A DNA stretch of 47,704 nucleotides from Bifidobacterium breve (GCA_945889715.1 CAMDCI010000002.1:1-47704); one strand, 5' to 3'; positions 18,644 through 28,652 are shown, counted from the stretch's first letter. The notes: a model not told the origin generated them from the letters alone. A program made the numbers and translations.

Positions 18644-19714
18644 ATGCCGTTACCTTCAAAACGCAACCCCGAAGAACTTGCCCGCACGCTCGAAGTATGG
18701 TTCAGCAAACAGTTTGGTCATGCTTGCACGATCACCGATGTTGGAATTCCGGAAGGTACTGGCATGAGTAGTGAGACGTTGCTTTTCACTCTTCATCACA
18801 ACGGACTCGTTGAACCAGTTGTGACTCGTCTGAACCCCGACATGAACGATTGGCCAGTTTTCCCGATTTACGACATGGTTGCTCAGGCCGGGGCTATGCA
18901 ACTAGTTGGCAACAACAGCAACCTTCCAGTGCCGAATGTTCGATTCCTTGAAACCGACACTTCAATTTTGGGTTCACCTTTCATGGTGATGGATCGGGTG
19001 AATGGTCGGGCGCTACCCGATATGCCCCCGTACGTATTTGGCGGAAGTTATATGGATGCCATGTCGGTTGACGATCGACGCGAACTTGGTCGCGAGGTAG
19101 CGCGGGTTCAAGCTCGCATTCATGCCATCAATTTGTCAACAGCAATAGGCGATGTATCTTTTTTGCCTTCGCGCGATGGCGATGCAATTGATCGCCTACT
19201 AGCCGAGCAACGCGCCTATTACGACTGGGCGCGTGGCGATCTGCAATTACCAGTCATTGAGCGTGCACTCGTATGGCTCGCTAGTCACAAACCTGCTAAC
19301 CCCGGTCCGACCGTTATCAACTGGGGCGATGCACGTCCTGGAAATATCTTGTTTGATGGCCTCACACCCACTGCGGTTCTTGACTGGGAAATGGTCAATG
19401 TTGGCCCTGCCGGAATTGACGTCGGCTGGTTGATCTTTATGCATCAATTCTTTCAGTCTTTGGCTGATGTTTTTGAGATGCCGGGCTTCCCCGAGTTCTG
19501 TCAAACCGAAGACATCATCAAAGCGTACGAAGGCGCAGGCGGACGACACATCGAAGATCTCAATTGGTACATCGTGTACGCCAGTTTGCGTTTTGCAGCA
19601 GTAGCTATTCGAACATCACTTCGTGGTGTCGCATATGGCGAACGCGAAATGCCTGACGACCCCGAAGACCTCATCATGCATAAGGCCATGCTGTACGAGC
19701 AGATTTCTCTGTAA
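18644..19714 (+). CDS. Phosphotransferase family protein (APH/ACAD10-like)
   Basis: PTVINWGDARPGNILFDGLTPTAVLDWEMVNVGPAGIDVGW (Brenner-like and DxD motifs). Confidence 0.9.
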   Translation: MPLPSKRNPEELARTLEVWFSKQFGHACTITDVGIPEGTGMSSETLLFTLHHNGLVEPVVTRLNPDMNDWPVFPIYDMVAQAGAMQLVGNNSNLPVPNVRFLETDTSILGSPFMVMDRVNGRALPDMPPYVFGGSYMDAMSVDDRRELGREVARVQARIHAINLSTAIGDVSFLPSRDGDAIDRLLAEQRAYYDWARGDLQLPVIERALVWLASHKPANPGPTVINWGDARPGNILFDGLTPTAVLDWEMVNVGPAGIDVGWLIFMHQFFQSLADVFEMPGFPEFCQTEDIIKAYEGAGGRHIEDLNWYIVYASLRFAAVAIRTSLRGVAYGEREMPDDPEDLIMHKAMLYEQISL

Positions 19715-19719
19715 TCATC

Positions 19720-21015
19720 ATGATGATTCAGAAAAATCAAAGCCGAGGTAGTTCCAGTCTGCGGCTATTGGCATTGACCATCTTGATTACTCTTGTTATG
19801 AGTGCGTGTTCGCAGTCTTCTGAAACCACATCGAATTCTCAAACTTCCACGATTGCCGAGAGCACATCCGCGCTGCCGCTGCCAGCCGAAAGTACCAGTA
19901 CCACTTCCCAAAATACAACGACTACGACAACCATTTCAAAGCCTCCACCGCCACCCAGCTTTGATCCTCTTCCTCCCACTTCAGAACTTGAGAAGCTTGA
20001 TCTGAAATTAACTCCAGTTGCAGATATCCCGCTTGCTTTGGGCATGGCTTGGAGTGATGAACAAAAATATTTTTATATCATCACTCAAAAGGGCGAAGTA
20101 TTCCGCACTCCACACGACTTTTCGACGGTCGAACTGGCAATTGACTTAGTCGATCAAGTCACTCCCTACTCTTTCGAATCAGAACGAGGAATGACTGGTG
20201 TCGCAATTAGCCCCATTGATGGTCGACTCTTCTTGACATATAACGATCTCAACAAAGACACAAATGTCGTTTCGTATGCCTTCAATAATGGAATGCCCGA
20301 TCCTTCAACTCGCAGGCTCGTTCTCTTTGTCAAGCAACCTGGCATTAGCCATAAAGCAGGGAATCTCATATTTGACGAAAGCGGAGCCCTCTATATTTCC
20401 CTCGGCGACGGCGGCGGCAATAAAGGTGCGACATCGCAGGACTACACCTCGCTGCTCGGGAGCATTTTGAAAATCATTCCTAACATCGACAATGATGGCT
20501 ACGCAGTTCCTACCGACAATCCATTTGTTGACGACCCAACACGCGCACCAGAGATTTATGTCAAGGGACTTCGCCAACCTCACAGATTCGCGCTCAACCA
20601 CGCCAATGGAGATATCTACATCGGCGATGTGGGCGAAAGTGATTACGAAGAACTGAATTTCCTTCCCGCTGGAACCTCAGGGGTCAATCTCGGATGGCCC
20701 TATATGGAAGGGCTCGAACAGCGCAAGAGCGGAGGGGCGTACGAATTCACCCCTCCGATTTACCAATTCGCTCATCCCAGTTGGATTGCGATCATTGCTG
20801 GCTTTATTTATCACGGAGAAAAAATACCGAAGATGAAAGGCGCTCTCATCTTTGGTGACATGGCAGGAAAACTGTGTCTTCTTGGGAGCGACGGAGTCAC
20901 CGCTCTCAATATTTCGGAAAGCGGCAACATCTTGACCTCCTTTGCCGAAGGACCAGATGGCGAGCTTTATAGTTTGAGCCGACTTGAGGGTGTCAAGCGA
21001 ATTGACCCCGCCTAA
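19720..21015 (+). CDS. PQQ-dependent glucose/sorbosone dehydrogenase-like beta-propeller lipoprotein
   Basis: Lipobox VMSAC, Ser/Thr/Pro-rich linker, SLGDGGGNKG, KGLRQPHRFALNHANGDIYIGDVGESDYEELN, GVNLGWPYMEG. Confidence 0.88.
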   Translation: MMIQKNQSRGSSSLRLLALTILITLVMSACSQSSETTSNSQTSTIAESTSALPLPAESTSTTSQNTTTTTTISKPPPPPSFDPLPPTSELEKLDLKLTPVADIPLALGMAWSDEQKYFYIITQKGEVFRTPHDFSTVELAIDLVDQVTPYSFESERGMTGVAISPIDGRLFLTYNDLNKDTNVVSYAFNNGMPDPSTRRLVLFVKQPGISHKAGNLIFDESGALYISLGDGGGNKGATSQDYTSLLGSILKIIPNIDNDGYAVPTDNPFVDDPTRAPEIYVKGLRQPHRFALNHANGDIYIGDVGESDYEELNFLPAGTSGVNLGWPYMEGLEQRKSGGAYEFTPPIYQFAHPSWIAIIAGFIYHGEKIPKMKGALIFGDMAGKLCLLGSDGVTALNISESGNILTSFAEGPDGELYSLSRLEGVKRIDPA

Positions 21016-21027
21016 TTCTTGAATGAG

Positions 21028-21966
21028 TTAGTTCTTGAGTAGATCTGGGCGCATAGTTGATATTTGTCGACGAATACCTTCGCGCCAATCAATGGACGAA
21101 TGAAACCCGACATTGTGGAGTTTCTGCAAGTCAGGAACAATTGAGGCAATCGTTGCCGTTGTCGGATTAAACGTTGGCGCGATGCCAGTCAAGCGACCCA
21201 TCTCTTCACACCAATCTTCAATTGAGACCAACTGATCGCCGCCCCAGTTCACAATTTCAGCACCGGTATTTGCATACGAGAGCAAATACGGAATACTGCG
21301 ATTGATGTCGTCGGCATGAATTGGTGTGTACGTCGTTGGTTGATCAACGTGTACTGGCACTGGGATATTGCGTTCCATCATCATCAAGTGAAATGACATC
21401 CAGCCATATGCATCACCGTACGGAACATTCAGACGAGCGATCACCGTCGGAACGCCAAGTCGCTTTGCAGTGTGCTTCACCAAAACTTCGCCAGCGATTT
21501 TCGAAATGCTGTACGTCGGCATTCCAGGCATCGGACGATGACTGTCACCTAAGAGATCGGTTTCTTTTCGTGCTTCACCGTGCTTTGGTTCATACACCGC
21601 GGTCGATGAGCAATGGAAAAATGACAACTTATCACTTTGATTTGCGGCAGCTTCTAAGAGATCGGCACTGCCATGCGCATTTGACGCAAATGCTTCGTCG
21701 AAATTGCTGCTCTTCGCCACTGCAAAGTGCAAAACCAGATCAAGATCACTTGGCACTTCGTCGAGTTTGCCCTTTTCTAAATCGATGCTGACTGTCTGAA
21801 CGTCTTTGTCGTGCCATGGTTGACGCTGTGCCGGATCCTTGAAACGTGCTGCACCATAAACAGTGTTACCTTGCGCAGCCAATGATTCAGCAAGCGGGCC
21901 GGCAACCCAACCAGTAACGCCAGTGACCAAAATCTTTTTGCCAGAGATTTGCTCCACAGAGCTCAC
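21028..21966 (-). CDS. NAD-dependent epimerase/dehydratase (extended SDR)
   Basis: KKILVTGVTGWVAGPLAESL; YSISK; GTGA overlap with upstream gene supports GTG 21966 start rather than 22026. Confidence 0.85.
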   Translation of the reverse strand: MSSVEQISGKKILVTGVTGWVAGPLAESLAAQGNTVYGAARFKDPAQRQPWHDKDVQTVSIDLEKGKLDEVPSDLDLVLHFAVAKSSNFDEAFASNAHGSADLLEAAANQSDKLSFFHCSSTAVYEPKHGEARKETDLLGDSHRPMPGMPTYSISKIAGEVLVKHTAKRLGVPTVIARLNVPYGDAYGWMSFHLMMMERNIPVPVHVDQPTTYTPIHADDINRSIPYLLSYANTGAEIVNWGGDQLVSIEDWCEEMGRLTGIAPTFNPTTATIASIVPDLQKLHNVGFHSSIDWREGIRRQISTMRPDLLKN

Positions 21967-22757
21967 CACAACTCGTCGGTGTAGGTGTCGGTTCCGAAAA
22001 CGGTGTTCTTGAATGGGCTCGTCCATAAATGCTTTGCGAGTCCACTTGATTCAAGATCGGCACCAAACTTTGCGTAACCATCTTTCCATTCTGCTGCGGG
22101 ATCGTGATCAACAAAATGAATCTGCATGAAGCGCTGATCGGCCTTGGGTACACGAGGAACATCCGGCGGAGCATCATCAAGCAGTGGCAACAAAGTTGAA
22201 TAGTTAAAGACGTCGGGTCCCCACGATGACGCGAATGCCCGTGGAGCCCAATTGTTTTGCATCCACTCGCTCATCTGAGCGTGAGTCACTCCTTCGTTTA
22301 ATTCGCCAACATTGACAATGATGCCGGGGTAACCGCGGTCGAGCGCCAGTTCGATATTGGTGGTTGTTTCGGTGCGAGTCATTGACCATTGGTTGTCGTA
22401 CAACTGGGTGTGAATATGGGTGCGCTCGGCGAACATACGGCCAGTGGCATGCAGATTCTTGACCGTGTCAACGCTCCAACGATTCCAATCGTCGTGGTGG
22501 CCCTTGAGCACCCAATAAATGGCGAGATACGAACCCGACATCGGGTCTGGGCTCATTGGCGAATCAGCGGGATAACGCAGGGCCTTCAGGTCGCGTGTCG
22601 AGACAAAGCGATCTCCGGCGAACGAGTAGGCACCAACGAGTACGCCACCATAGAAGTGATCTCGTTCGTACCAACGGTTGTATTCAACTTCGTGACCCTT
22701 GGTGGGCTCGACCATCGTGAACAACAAGGTTCCAAGTTCAATTGGGTACTTCTTCAT
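21963..22757 (-). CDS. Conserved protein, possibly dimeric alpha/beta-barrel/EthD-like
   Basis: MKKYPIELGTLLFTMVEPTKGHEVEYNRWYERDHFYGG; strong RBS GGGGGAG before ATG 22757. Confidence 0.65.
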   Translation of the reverse strand: MKKYPIELGTLLFTMVEPTKGHEVEYNRWYERDHFYGGVLVGAYSFAGDRFVSTRDLKALRYPADSPMSPDPMSGSYLAIYWVLKGHHDDWNRWSVDTVKNLHATGRMFAERTHIHTQLYDNQWSMTRTETTTNIELALDRGYPGIIVNVGELNEGVTHAQMSEWMQNNWAPRAFASSWGPDVFNYSTLLPLLDDAPPDVPRVPKADQRFMQIHFVDHDPAAEWKDGYAKFGADLESSGLAKHLWTSPFKNTVFGTDTYTDELW

Positions 22758-22822
22758 TACTCCCCCTTCAATGCACCACCAGTGCATTGCTTGACCAAAT
22801 TGTAGATGTTTCTGACTCGGTA

Positions 22823-23167
22823 TCAATTATCAATAACGAGATTTGGTTCTTCGGTGAGAATCCACTGAATGTTTGACGAGTCCATGAACTTTTCAATGTC
22901 TTCCATGACTAACGGAAAATCAGGTTCGCTCATATGAGCATTGAACTGATCTGCCGAATCAAAGATCTGAATCGTGACGCCATCAAAACCTGGCTCGTGA
23001 CGACTACCTTCGGCGGGCCACACCGCCGGATGCTGTTCGTAACGACGAACATACTTTGCTGCCGAACAATTCTTGATGAGTGGTCCGTGGATGTTGAACC
23101 AGTAGTCAAGAAATTCTTGATGAGTTGTTCCGGGCTTGCGCTTCAGAAGTGTGACGAGTCGAATCAT
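22823..23167 (-). CDS. EthD domain protein
   Basis: MIRLVTLLKRKPGTTHQEFLDYWFNIHGPLIK signature. Confidence 0.87.
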   Translation of the reverse strand: MIRLVTLLKRKPGTTHQEFLDYWFNIHGPLIKNCSAAKYVRRYEQHPAVWPAEGSRHEPGFDGVTIQIFDSADQFNAHMSEPDFPLVMEDIEKFMDSSNIQWILTEEPNLVIDN

Positions 23168-23197
23168 GGTCGTGCCTTTCGTGTTATTAAATTTCTA

Positions 23198-23995
23198 TTA
23201 CAAACCTAAGAATGATCCACCATCGCAGATGATGGTTTGCCCCGTGACGAACGAAGAATCGTCGCTGGCCAAAAAGAGCGCGACCGAACCAATGTCGTCA
23301 GTGATATCGCCAACACGGCCAAGGGGTGTCCGTGCTTCGATGGCTTGTTGAAGCGCGGGATTGCGATCAAATGCGGTCAATAGCGCCGGACTTCCAGCCA
23401 CTGGACCAATGCAATTCACCGTGATCCCAAATTCTCCCCACTCACGCGCCAGGCTCTTGGCGATCGCCCGCTGGGCCGCTTTAGCTGGCGAATAGAGCGG
23501 GATATTCGCGCTGCCCTCAACGCCTGACGGAGACGTAATCAAAATGAGTCGTCCTCCGCCCTCGCCTTTTGGTCGGGCGGATGATGCAATGAGATGAGGC
23601 ATTACCGCACGCGCGCAAAAAAGACTGGCCCAGACGCCCGTACGCGACATCGGCGTCCAATGCTTATCGATTTGCGCTTTTTCTAACTTGTGGGGAATCC
23701 CGCCCATGAACGCGTTGTGCACCATGACATCAAGTCGACCAAATTGCTGAACTGTGTCGGCTACGCATGCGTCAACCGATTCTGAAACCGACACATCAGT
23801 GACGATGCAGACTGCCTGTCCGCCTGCAGAACGAATTGAATCAACTACTGGTTCGCCGGTCTCGGCACGACGAGCCGCAACGACAACGGTCGCTCCTTCT
23901 TGGGCAAGACGACGAGCGATTCCTTCGCCAACGCCTTGGCCAGCTCCGGTCACTATTGCAACGCGATTTTCTAATCGGCGAGCATTCACATCCAC
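23198..23995 (-). CDS. SDR family oxidoreductase (intact)
   Basis: TGAGQGVGEG; YSPAKAA; GQTIICDGG. Confidence 0.9.
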   Translation of the reverse strand: MDVNARRLENRVAIVTGAGQGVGEGIARRLAQEGATVVVAARRAETGEPVVDSIRSAGGQAVCIVTDVSVSESVDACVADTVQQFGRLDVMVHNAFMGGIPHKLEKAQIDKHWTPMSRTGVWASLFCARAVMPHLIASSARPKGEGGGRLILITSPSGVEGSANIPLYSPAKAAQRAIAKSLAREWGEFGITVNCIGPVAGSPALLTAFDRNPALQQAIEARTPLGRVGDITDDIGSVALFLASDDSSFVTGQTIICDGGSFLGL

Positions 23996-24525
23996 AGTCC
24001 TCCATCACAGACGATGGTTTGGCCAGTGATATCACGAGAAGCTTCGCTACACAACCAAGTCACAACCCCCACCGGGCTCACTTCGTTGCTCAGTGATCGA
24101 GGGGCAATCGCGACAGGCCCAGAAATGTTTGCATCAATCGAGAACCAATGCGGCTCAACAGCAACAGCATTCACCGTGATCCCGCTTGCTCCCCACTGCC
24201 GCGCCGCAGACTTCACCAAGATGCGCGCCGATTCGGCCAGCGCAGCCTGAGGCGCGTAACAAGCGCCACCTGACATGCCAGTGGTGGGCATGACTACAAC
24301 AATGCGCTCACAATTCGTGGTGTGGGCTTCTTGAAGAGCCGTGATGACTCGTTGCATGGGTTGTTCATAGATCTCATGAATGTGCTTATCGGTCAATTCG
24401 GTGAGGCTTGAAATTGAGTTTTCCCCATTGAGATCAACAACTATCACCGCGCTGCGCGTATCAGAATGCACCCCATCGCGAAGAACTTGCGCAAGCGCAC
24501 CTTCGCCCGACACTTTCACACTCAT
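23986..24525 (-). CDS. Truncated, degenerate SDR-like protein
   Basis: Keeps the SDR C-terminal half (RQWGASGITVNAVAVEP, WLCSEASRDITGQTIVCDGGLWM). No TGxxxGxG; YxxxK position reads YAPQA. Overlaps the intact SDR gene by 10 nt. Confidence 0.83.
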   Translation of the reverse strand: MSVKVSGEGALAQVLRDGVHSDTRSAVIVVDLNGENSISSLTELTDKHIHEIYEQPMQRVITALQEAHTTNCERIVVVMPTTGMSGGACYAPQAALAESARILVKSAARQWGASGITVNAVAVEPHWFSIDANISGPVAIAPRSLSNEVSPVGVVTWLCSEASRDITGQTIVCDGGLWM

Positions 24526-24977
24526 GAAATCCCAGTTCCTGTATTCAAATGCGCCGAAGTATCACCATGAGCGTCGACAAGCATGATGCGTTGAGAAAAT
24601 GCCCATTCGCCTTGCGCATTTTTTACAAATTCGTCGTGATAACGCCCCGATGCCACAACCTGTAACGGTAATTCATCAAGCACATTTTGTAGAACTGTAA
24701 ATTGCGAGCGGGTTCGGACCGAGCTCGGAGAGTCTGCTTCAAGAATTGTGTTGGTCACGAGGTGTTTGGTTCGTGGGATCCCCTCGTAAGTCTTCACGAA
24801 ATGGTGTAATACGGCCCCAACCTGAGTTCCAGGAACCGGCGATTGATCTGGCCCAGCCATGTAAACCGGCGCTTCTCCAAAAAGTTTGGACACCCCATCA
24901 AAATCACCGGCATCAATACGCTCGGCGTACGAGTACAACAAATTGAGGATTGCTCTTTCATCTCCGTAATTCAGCAT
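24522..24977 (-). CDS. SnoaL/NTF2-like fold protein
   Basis: DERAILNLLYSYAERIDAGDFDGVSKLF. ATG 24977 preferred over 24995 because it leaves the palindrome intergenic. Confidence 0.83.
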   Translation of the reverse strand: MLNYGDERAILNLLYSYAERIDAGDFDGVSKLFGEAPVYMAGPDQSPVPGTQVGAVLHHFVKTYEGIPRTKHLVTNTILEADSPSSVRTRSQFTVLQNVLDELPLQVVASGRYHDEFVKNAQGEWAFSQRIMLVDAHGDTSAHLNTGTGIS

Positions 24978-24982
24978 GTTGA

Positions 24983-25003
24983 CACCGTAGACCAACTACG
25001 GTG
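24983..25003. promoter_or_regulatory. Perfect inverted repeat CACCGTAG-ACCAA-CTACGGTG in a divergent promoter
   Basis: 8-bp arms, 5-nt spacer, central between starts at 24977 and 25009. Confidence 0.65.
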
Positions 25004-25008
25004 AAGGT

Positions 25009-25866
25009 GTGGCTGACAACATTGAAGATCCCACCCCTATTGGCAACGTGTGGCCGATGGCGGGCGAACAAACCGACGAACTCGTGCGCGCGGCTTTCCC
25101 CTTACGACTCGGACTCGCCGAAGGCAAAGTAGCGCTCGTGACCGGTGCAGGACGCGGTATTGGTGAAGCCACTGCCCGACTCTTCGCAGTCGAGGGGGCT
25201 GCCGTCGTCGTTTGTGACATCGACGGAGATGCGGCTCAGGCCGTCGTTCGGTCAATTCAAGAACGTGGTGGCGAAGCATTCGCGGTGGCAGCCGACCTCA
25301 CCAAAGAAGACGACGTCGCCGCTGTTATTAACTCGGCGATCGACAATTACGGTCGACTTGACTGTGCGGTCAATAATGCCGGCGTCAGTGGAAGGTTCGG
25401 TTCATTTATCGACCTTCCGTTGCATGAGTGGCAACACATGATCAATGCCAATCTCACAAGTGTCTTTTTGTGTCTCAAGTACGAACTCGGCGTTATGGCA
25501 GCCCAAGGTTCTGGGGCAATCGTCAACGTGTCTTCTGGCGCCGGTGTCGTTGCGGCTCCTGGTTTGCCTCACTACACCGCAGCCAAGCATGGCGTGCTCG
25601 GTCTCACCAAGTGTGCAGCGCAAGAGTTTGCCGCTAAAGGCGTGCGTGTGAACGCGATTCTGCCTGGCACAACGCGCACTCCGATGATTGAGGGATTCAT
25701 CAACGGTGATCCCAAGATCGAAAAGATGGTCAGCCGCGGAATCGGTCGTGGGTATTTAGGTGAGCCATCCGAAATTGCCGAATCAGCCGTTTGGCTATGC
25801 AGTGATCGAGCCAGTTTTGTATGTGGCGAATCATTGTTGGTTGACGGTGCAACTGTCTGTCGCTAA
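25009..25866 (+). CDS. SDR family oxidoreductase
   Basis: TGAGRGIGEA; NNAGVSG; YTAAKHG; GTG start. Confidence 0.9.
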   Translation: MADNIEDPTPIGNVWPMAGEQTDELVRAAFPLRLGLAEGKVALVTGAGRGIGEATARLFAVEGAAVVVCDIDGDAAQAVVRSIQERGGEAFAVAADLTKEDDVAAVINSAIDNYGRLDCAVNNAGVSGRFGSFIDLPLHEWQHMINANLTSVFLCLKYELGVMAAQGSGAIVNVSSGAGVVAAPGLPHYTAAKHGVLGLTKCAAQEFAAKGVRVNAILPGTTRTPMIEGFINGDPKIEKMVSRGIGRGYLGEPSEIAESAVWLCSDRASFVCGESLLVDGATVCR

Positions 25867-25873
25867 ATAATCG

Positions 25874-26977
25874 TTACGCCCAGGACGACAGAACTTCGGC
25901 CACGCTGTGTTGGCCAGAATGACACGGGACTCCAGCTTTCGCTTCAGTGCGTGAAAAACGCGGTGCTGCTTGAGCCTGAACAACTCCGTTGATCGTCACA
26001 ACCGTTCCCCGTGCCGCAGTGTGAGGATGCGTTGTGACTTCACTCGGCGACAGCACGGGCGCGAAGCACGCATCTGATCCATCAAAGATGGCTTCCCATT
26101 CAGCACGCGTCTTTGAGCGAAAAACTTCGGCCATACGTTCTTTCGCGGCTAGCCAAACTTTGCGATTGTTCTGTTCGGCCGGTTGCAGCAAAGCATCATC
26201 AGTAACACCGAGACGGTGTACAAGTTCAGCATAAAACTGTGGCTCAATCGCTCCAACTGACACCCATTTGTGATCGGAAGTTTCGTAGACGTTATAGAAA
26301 TGAGACCCACCATCAAGGTGATTCGTTCCGCGTTCGCCCCAAAATCCATTCGTAAACGCCGAGAAAAATGGTCCGAGAATCATCGCTGCACCATCGACCA
26401 TCGCTGCGTCAATCACCTGTCCACGTCCGCTGCTGAAACGTTCAACAACTGCGCAAGCAACTCCCATTGCCAATACCAAACCGCCACCGGCAAAGTCGCC
26501 AAGCAAATTGATTGGTGGAGTGGGTGGCTGACCCTCGTAACCAATGAGATGCAACGCGCCCGACAACGAGATGTAATCAATGTCGTGCCCTGCCGTATGG
26601 GCCAACGGCCCGTCTTGTCCCCAGCCTGTCATACGGCCGTAAATCATCCGTGGATTACGTTCACGTACAACATCAGGTCCGATACCGAGACGCTCGCATA
26701 CACCTGGTCGAAATGGATCAATGAATGCATCAGCCTTGTCGGTGAGGTCAAGCAAAGTCGCGATATCTGTTGGGCTCTTTAAGTCGAGTGCGATACTGCG
26801 CTTTCCACGCATCATCGGATTTGTCGGCAGACGATCGCGATTGACGCGCGCTGCGACTTCGGGCCGTTCAACTGCAATGACATCAGCACCAAGATCAGCC
26901 AAAATCATCGCGCCGTATGGTCCTGGTCCTTGACCAACTAGTTCAATGACACGAATTCCTTGAAGTGGACCAGCCAT
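25874..26977 (-). CDS. mcr: Alpha-methylacyl-CoA racemase-like (CaiB/BaiF, family III CoA-transferase fold)
   Basis: MAGPLQGIRVIELVGQGPGPYGAMILADLGADV, GRMTGWGQDGP, AGHDIDYISL, LLGDFAGGG, VGAIEPQFY match remembered MCR, including the His/Asp/Glu motif positions. Confidence 0.9.
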   Translation of the reverse strand: MAGPLQGIRVIELVGQGPGPYGAMILADLGADVIAVERPEVAARVNRDRLPTNPMMRGKRSIALDLKSPTDIATLLDLTDKADAFIDPFRPGVCERLGIGPDVVRERNPRMIYGRMTGWGQDGPLAHTAGHDIDYISLSGALHLIGYEGQPPTPPINLLGDFAGGGLVLAMGVACAVVERFSSGRGQVIDAAMVDGAAMILGPFFSAFTNGFWGERGTNHLDGGSHFYNVYETSDHKWVSVGAIEPQFYAELVHRLGVTDDALLQPAEQNNRKVWLAAKERMAEVFRSKTRAEWEAIFDGSDACFAPVLSPSEVTTHPHTAARGTVVTINGVVQAQAAPRFSRTEAKAGVPCHSGQHSVAEVLSSWA

Positions 26978-26982
26978 TATGT

Positions 26983-28557
26983 TCAGCCTTCGATACCCGC
27001 GTCGGTCATTGCCTGCTGCTTAGCCCAGCGATAATCACTCTTGCCGGCTGGCGAGCGCACCATCTGATCAACCAATGTGAGTTGACGCGGTACCTTGTAG
27101 CCCGCAACATGAGCACGGCAATGTTCTTGCACGCTTTCTAACGTTGGTGACGTACCAGGGCGAGCCTGCACAACTGCCGCGACACGTTCTCCCCAACGAT
27201 CATCGGGAATTCCAACGACGACAGCATCAAACACTTCGGGGTGTGCCTTCAGTGCATTCTCAACTTCTTCGGGGAAAATCTTTTCACCACCGCTATTGAT
27301 GCAGACTGAACCGCGACCGATCAAGGTAATCGTTCCATCTTCTTCAAGACGAGCGAAGTCGCCAGGGATTGCGTAACGCCTTCCATCAGGTGCAGTTACA
27401 AATGTCGCGGCCGTCTTTTCTGGGTCTTTGTGATAACGCAACGGAATGTTTCCGGCACGCGCCAGTCGACCCATTTCGCCCGGTTTCACTGGCAACAAAT
27501 CATCGCCAAGTACTACTGAGTCTCGTCCAGCCTTAATTGTCGGGCCGCCCTTTGATTGCATGCCTTTGCCAACCATCGTGATGCCATTGGCGCCGCCTTC
27601 GCTTGAACCAACCGCATCGGTGATCACAACGTTCGGGAAAAGATCAATGAATTGTTCCTTGCATGATTGCGAAAAGAGAACAGCGCTTGAACTGACTGCA
27701 AAAAGTGACGAGAGTTCATGCTTGTCAGTGTTGGCAGCGACGTAGTCGAGCAATGGTCGAGCCATCGCATCTCCGGTGATCATGATCAAGTTGGCTTTTT
27801 CGTTTTCGACGGTGCTCCACACGTCTTCGGGATCGAACTTGCCTCGCAAAACAACCTTGTTGCCCACAAAACTTTGGGCCATCACGCTCCATTGCGAAGC
27901 ACCATGCATCAACGGGGGTAATGGGTACGACACCAATGGGAAACCGTTGCGGCCCTTTTCAACGAAACCTTCTGGAGACGAAACTTTGTCTCCAGTCATG
28001 ATGTCGATACCGCCACCGAGAGCCATCACCACATCGCCATGGCGCCACACAACGCCCTTGGGCATTCCGGTAGTGCCACCCGTGAACAAGAGGTAGATGT
28101 CGTCATCTGAACGGGGGGCAAAATCGCGTATCTCACTATTGCTGCCCAAAACCTTTTCGTAATCATCGCCAATGATGAGCATCGGCAACTGTGGGGCGAC
28201 CGAACGAGCGCGATCAACATATTCGGGTTCGACGATGAGAAACGTCAGATCGGCGTTGTCAAAAAGGTACGCAAGTTCATCTTCAACATAGCGATAGTTG
28301 ATATTCACCCAAACCGCGCGGATCTTAAAAATCGCCCACAGCGCCTCTACCCACTCAACACGATTCAGCGCGTAGATGCCCACATGATCACCGGGCTTAA
28401 TCCCTTGTGATTGCAAATGGTGCGCCAACTGATTGGCGCGACGATCCATCTCGGCGAAAGTGCGACGGGCGCGTTCGTCCACGATGTAATCGCGGTCTGG
28501 CCATTCATCAGCCGCAGCTTCAAAGAGGTCGGCGAGGTTATAAGTCGTTGCTGGCAT
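26983..28557 (-). CDS. fadD19: FadD19-like steroid-CoA ligase
   Basis: LLFTGGTTGMPKGVVWRHGD, YPLPPLMHGASQW, TGDAMARPL, SINSGGEK-type motif (CINSGGEKIFPEEVE), SPAGKSDYRWAK resemble remembered Rv3515c; divergent from echA19. Confidence 0.88.
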   Translation of the reverse strand: MPATTYNLADLFEAAADEWPDRDYIVDERARRTFAEMDRRANQLAHHLQSQGIKPGDHVGIYALNRVEWVEALWAIFKIRAVWVNINYRYVEDELAYLFDNADLTFLIVEPEYVDRARSVAPQLPMLIIGDDYEKVLGSNSEIRDFAPRSDDDIYLLFTGGTTGMPKGVVWRHGDVVMALGGGIDIMTGDKVSSPEGFVEKGRNGFPLVSYPLPPLMHGASQWSVMAQSFVGNKVVLRGKFDPEDVWSTVENEKANLIMITGDAMARPLLDYVAANTDKHELSSLFAVSSSAVLFSQSCKEQFIDLFPNVVITDAVGSSEGGANGITMVGKGMQSKGGPTIKAGRDSVVLGDDLLPVKPGEMGRLARAGNIPLRYHKDPEKTAATFVTAPDGRRYAIPGDFARLEEDGTITLIGRGSVCINSGGEKIFPEEVENALKAHPEVFDAVVVGIPDDRWGERVAAVVQARPGTSPTLESVQEHCRAHVAGYKVPRQLTLVDQMVRSPAGKSDYRWAKQQAMTDAGIEG

Positions 28558-28652
28558 ATGTGTGTGCTATCACACTGCCGTCGATGAAGCCGAACCACCG
28601 CGCTTCGTAGTAGAAGATAAGGGAGCAATTTCATATCTACTAAGGAGAAATT

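Noticed and set aside
23986-24525. Calling the short SDR a pseudogene
   Set aside because: Frame is open, tightly packed and overlaps both neighbours; missing N-terminus and catalytic Lys fit a pseudoenzyme subunit better, though decay cannot be excluded without relatives.
28562-28575. GTGTG-CTAT-CACAC inverted repeat in fadD19/echA19 promoter
   Set aside because: 5-bp low-complexity arms; no match to the KstR motif I remember; too weak alone.
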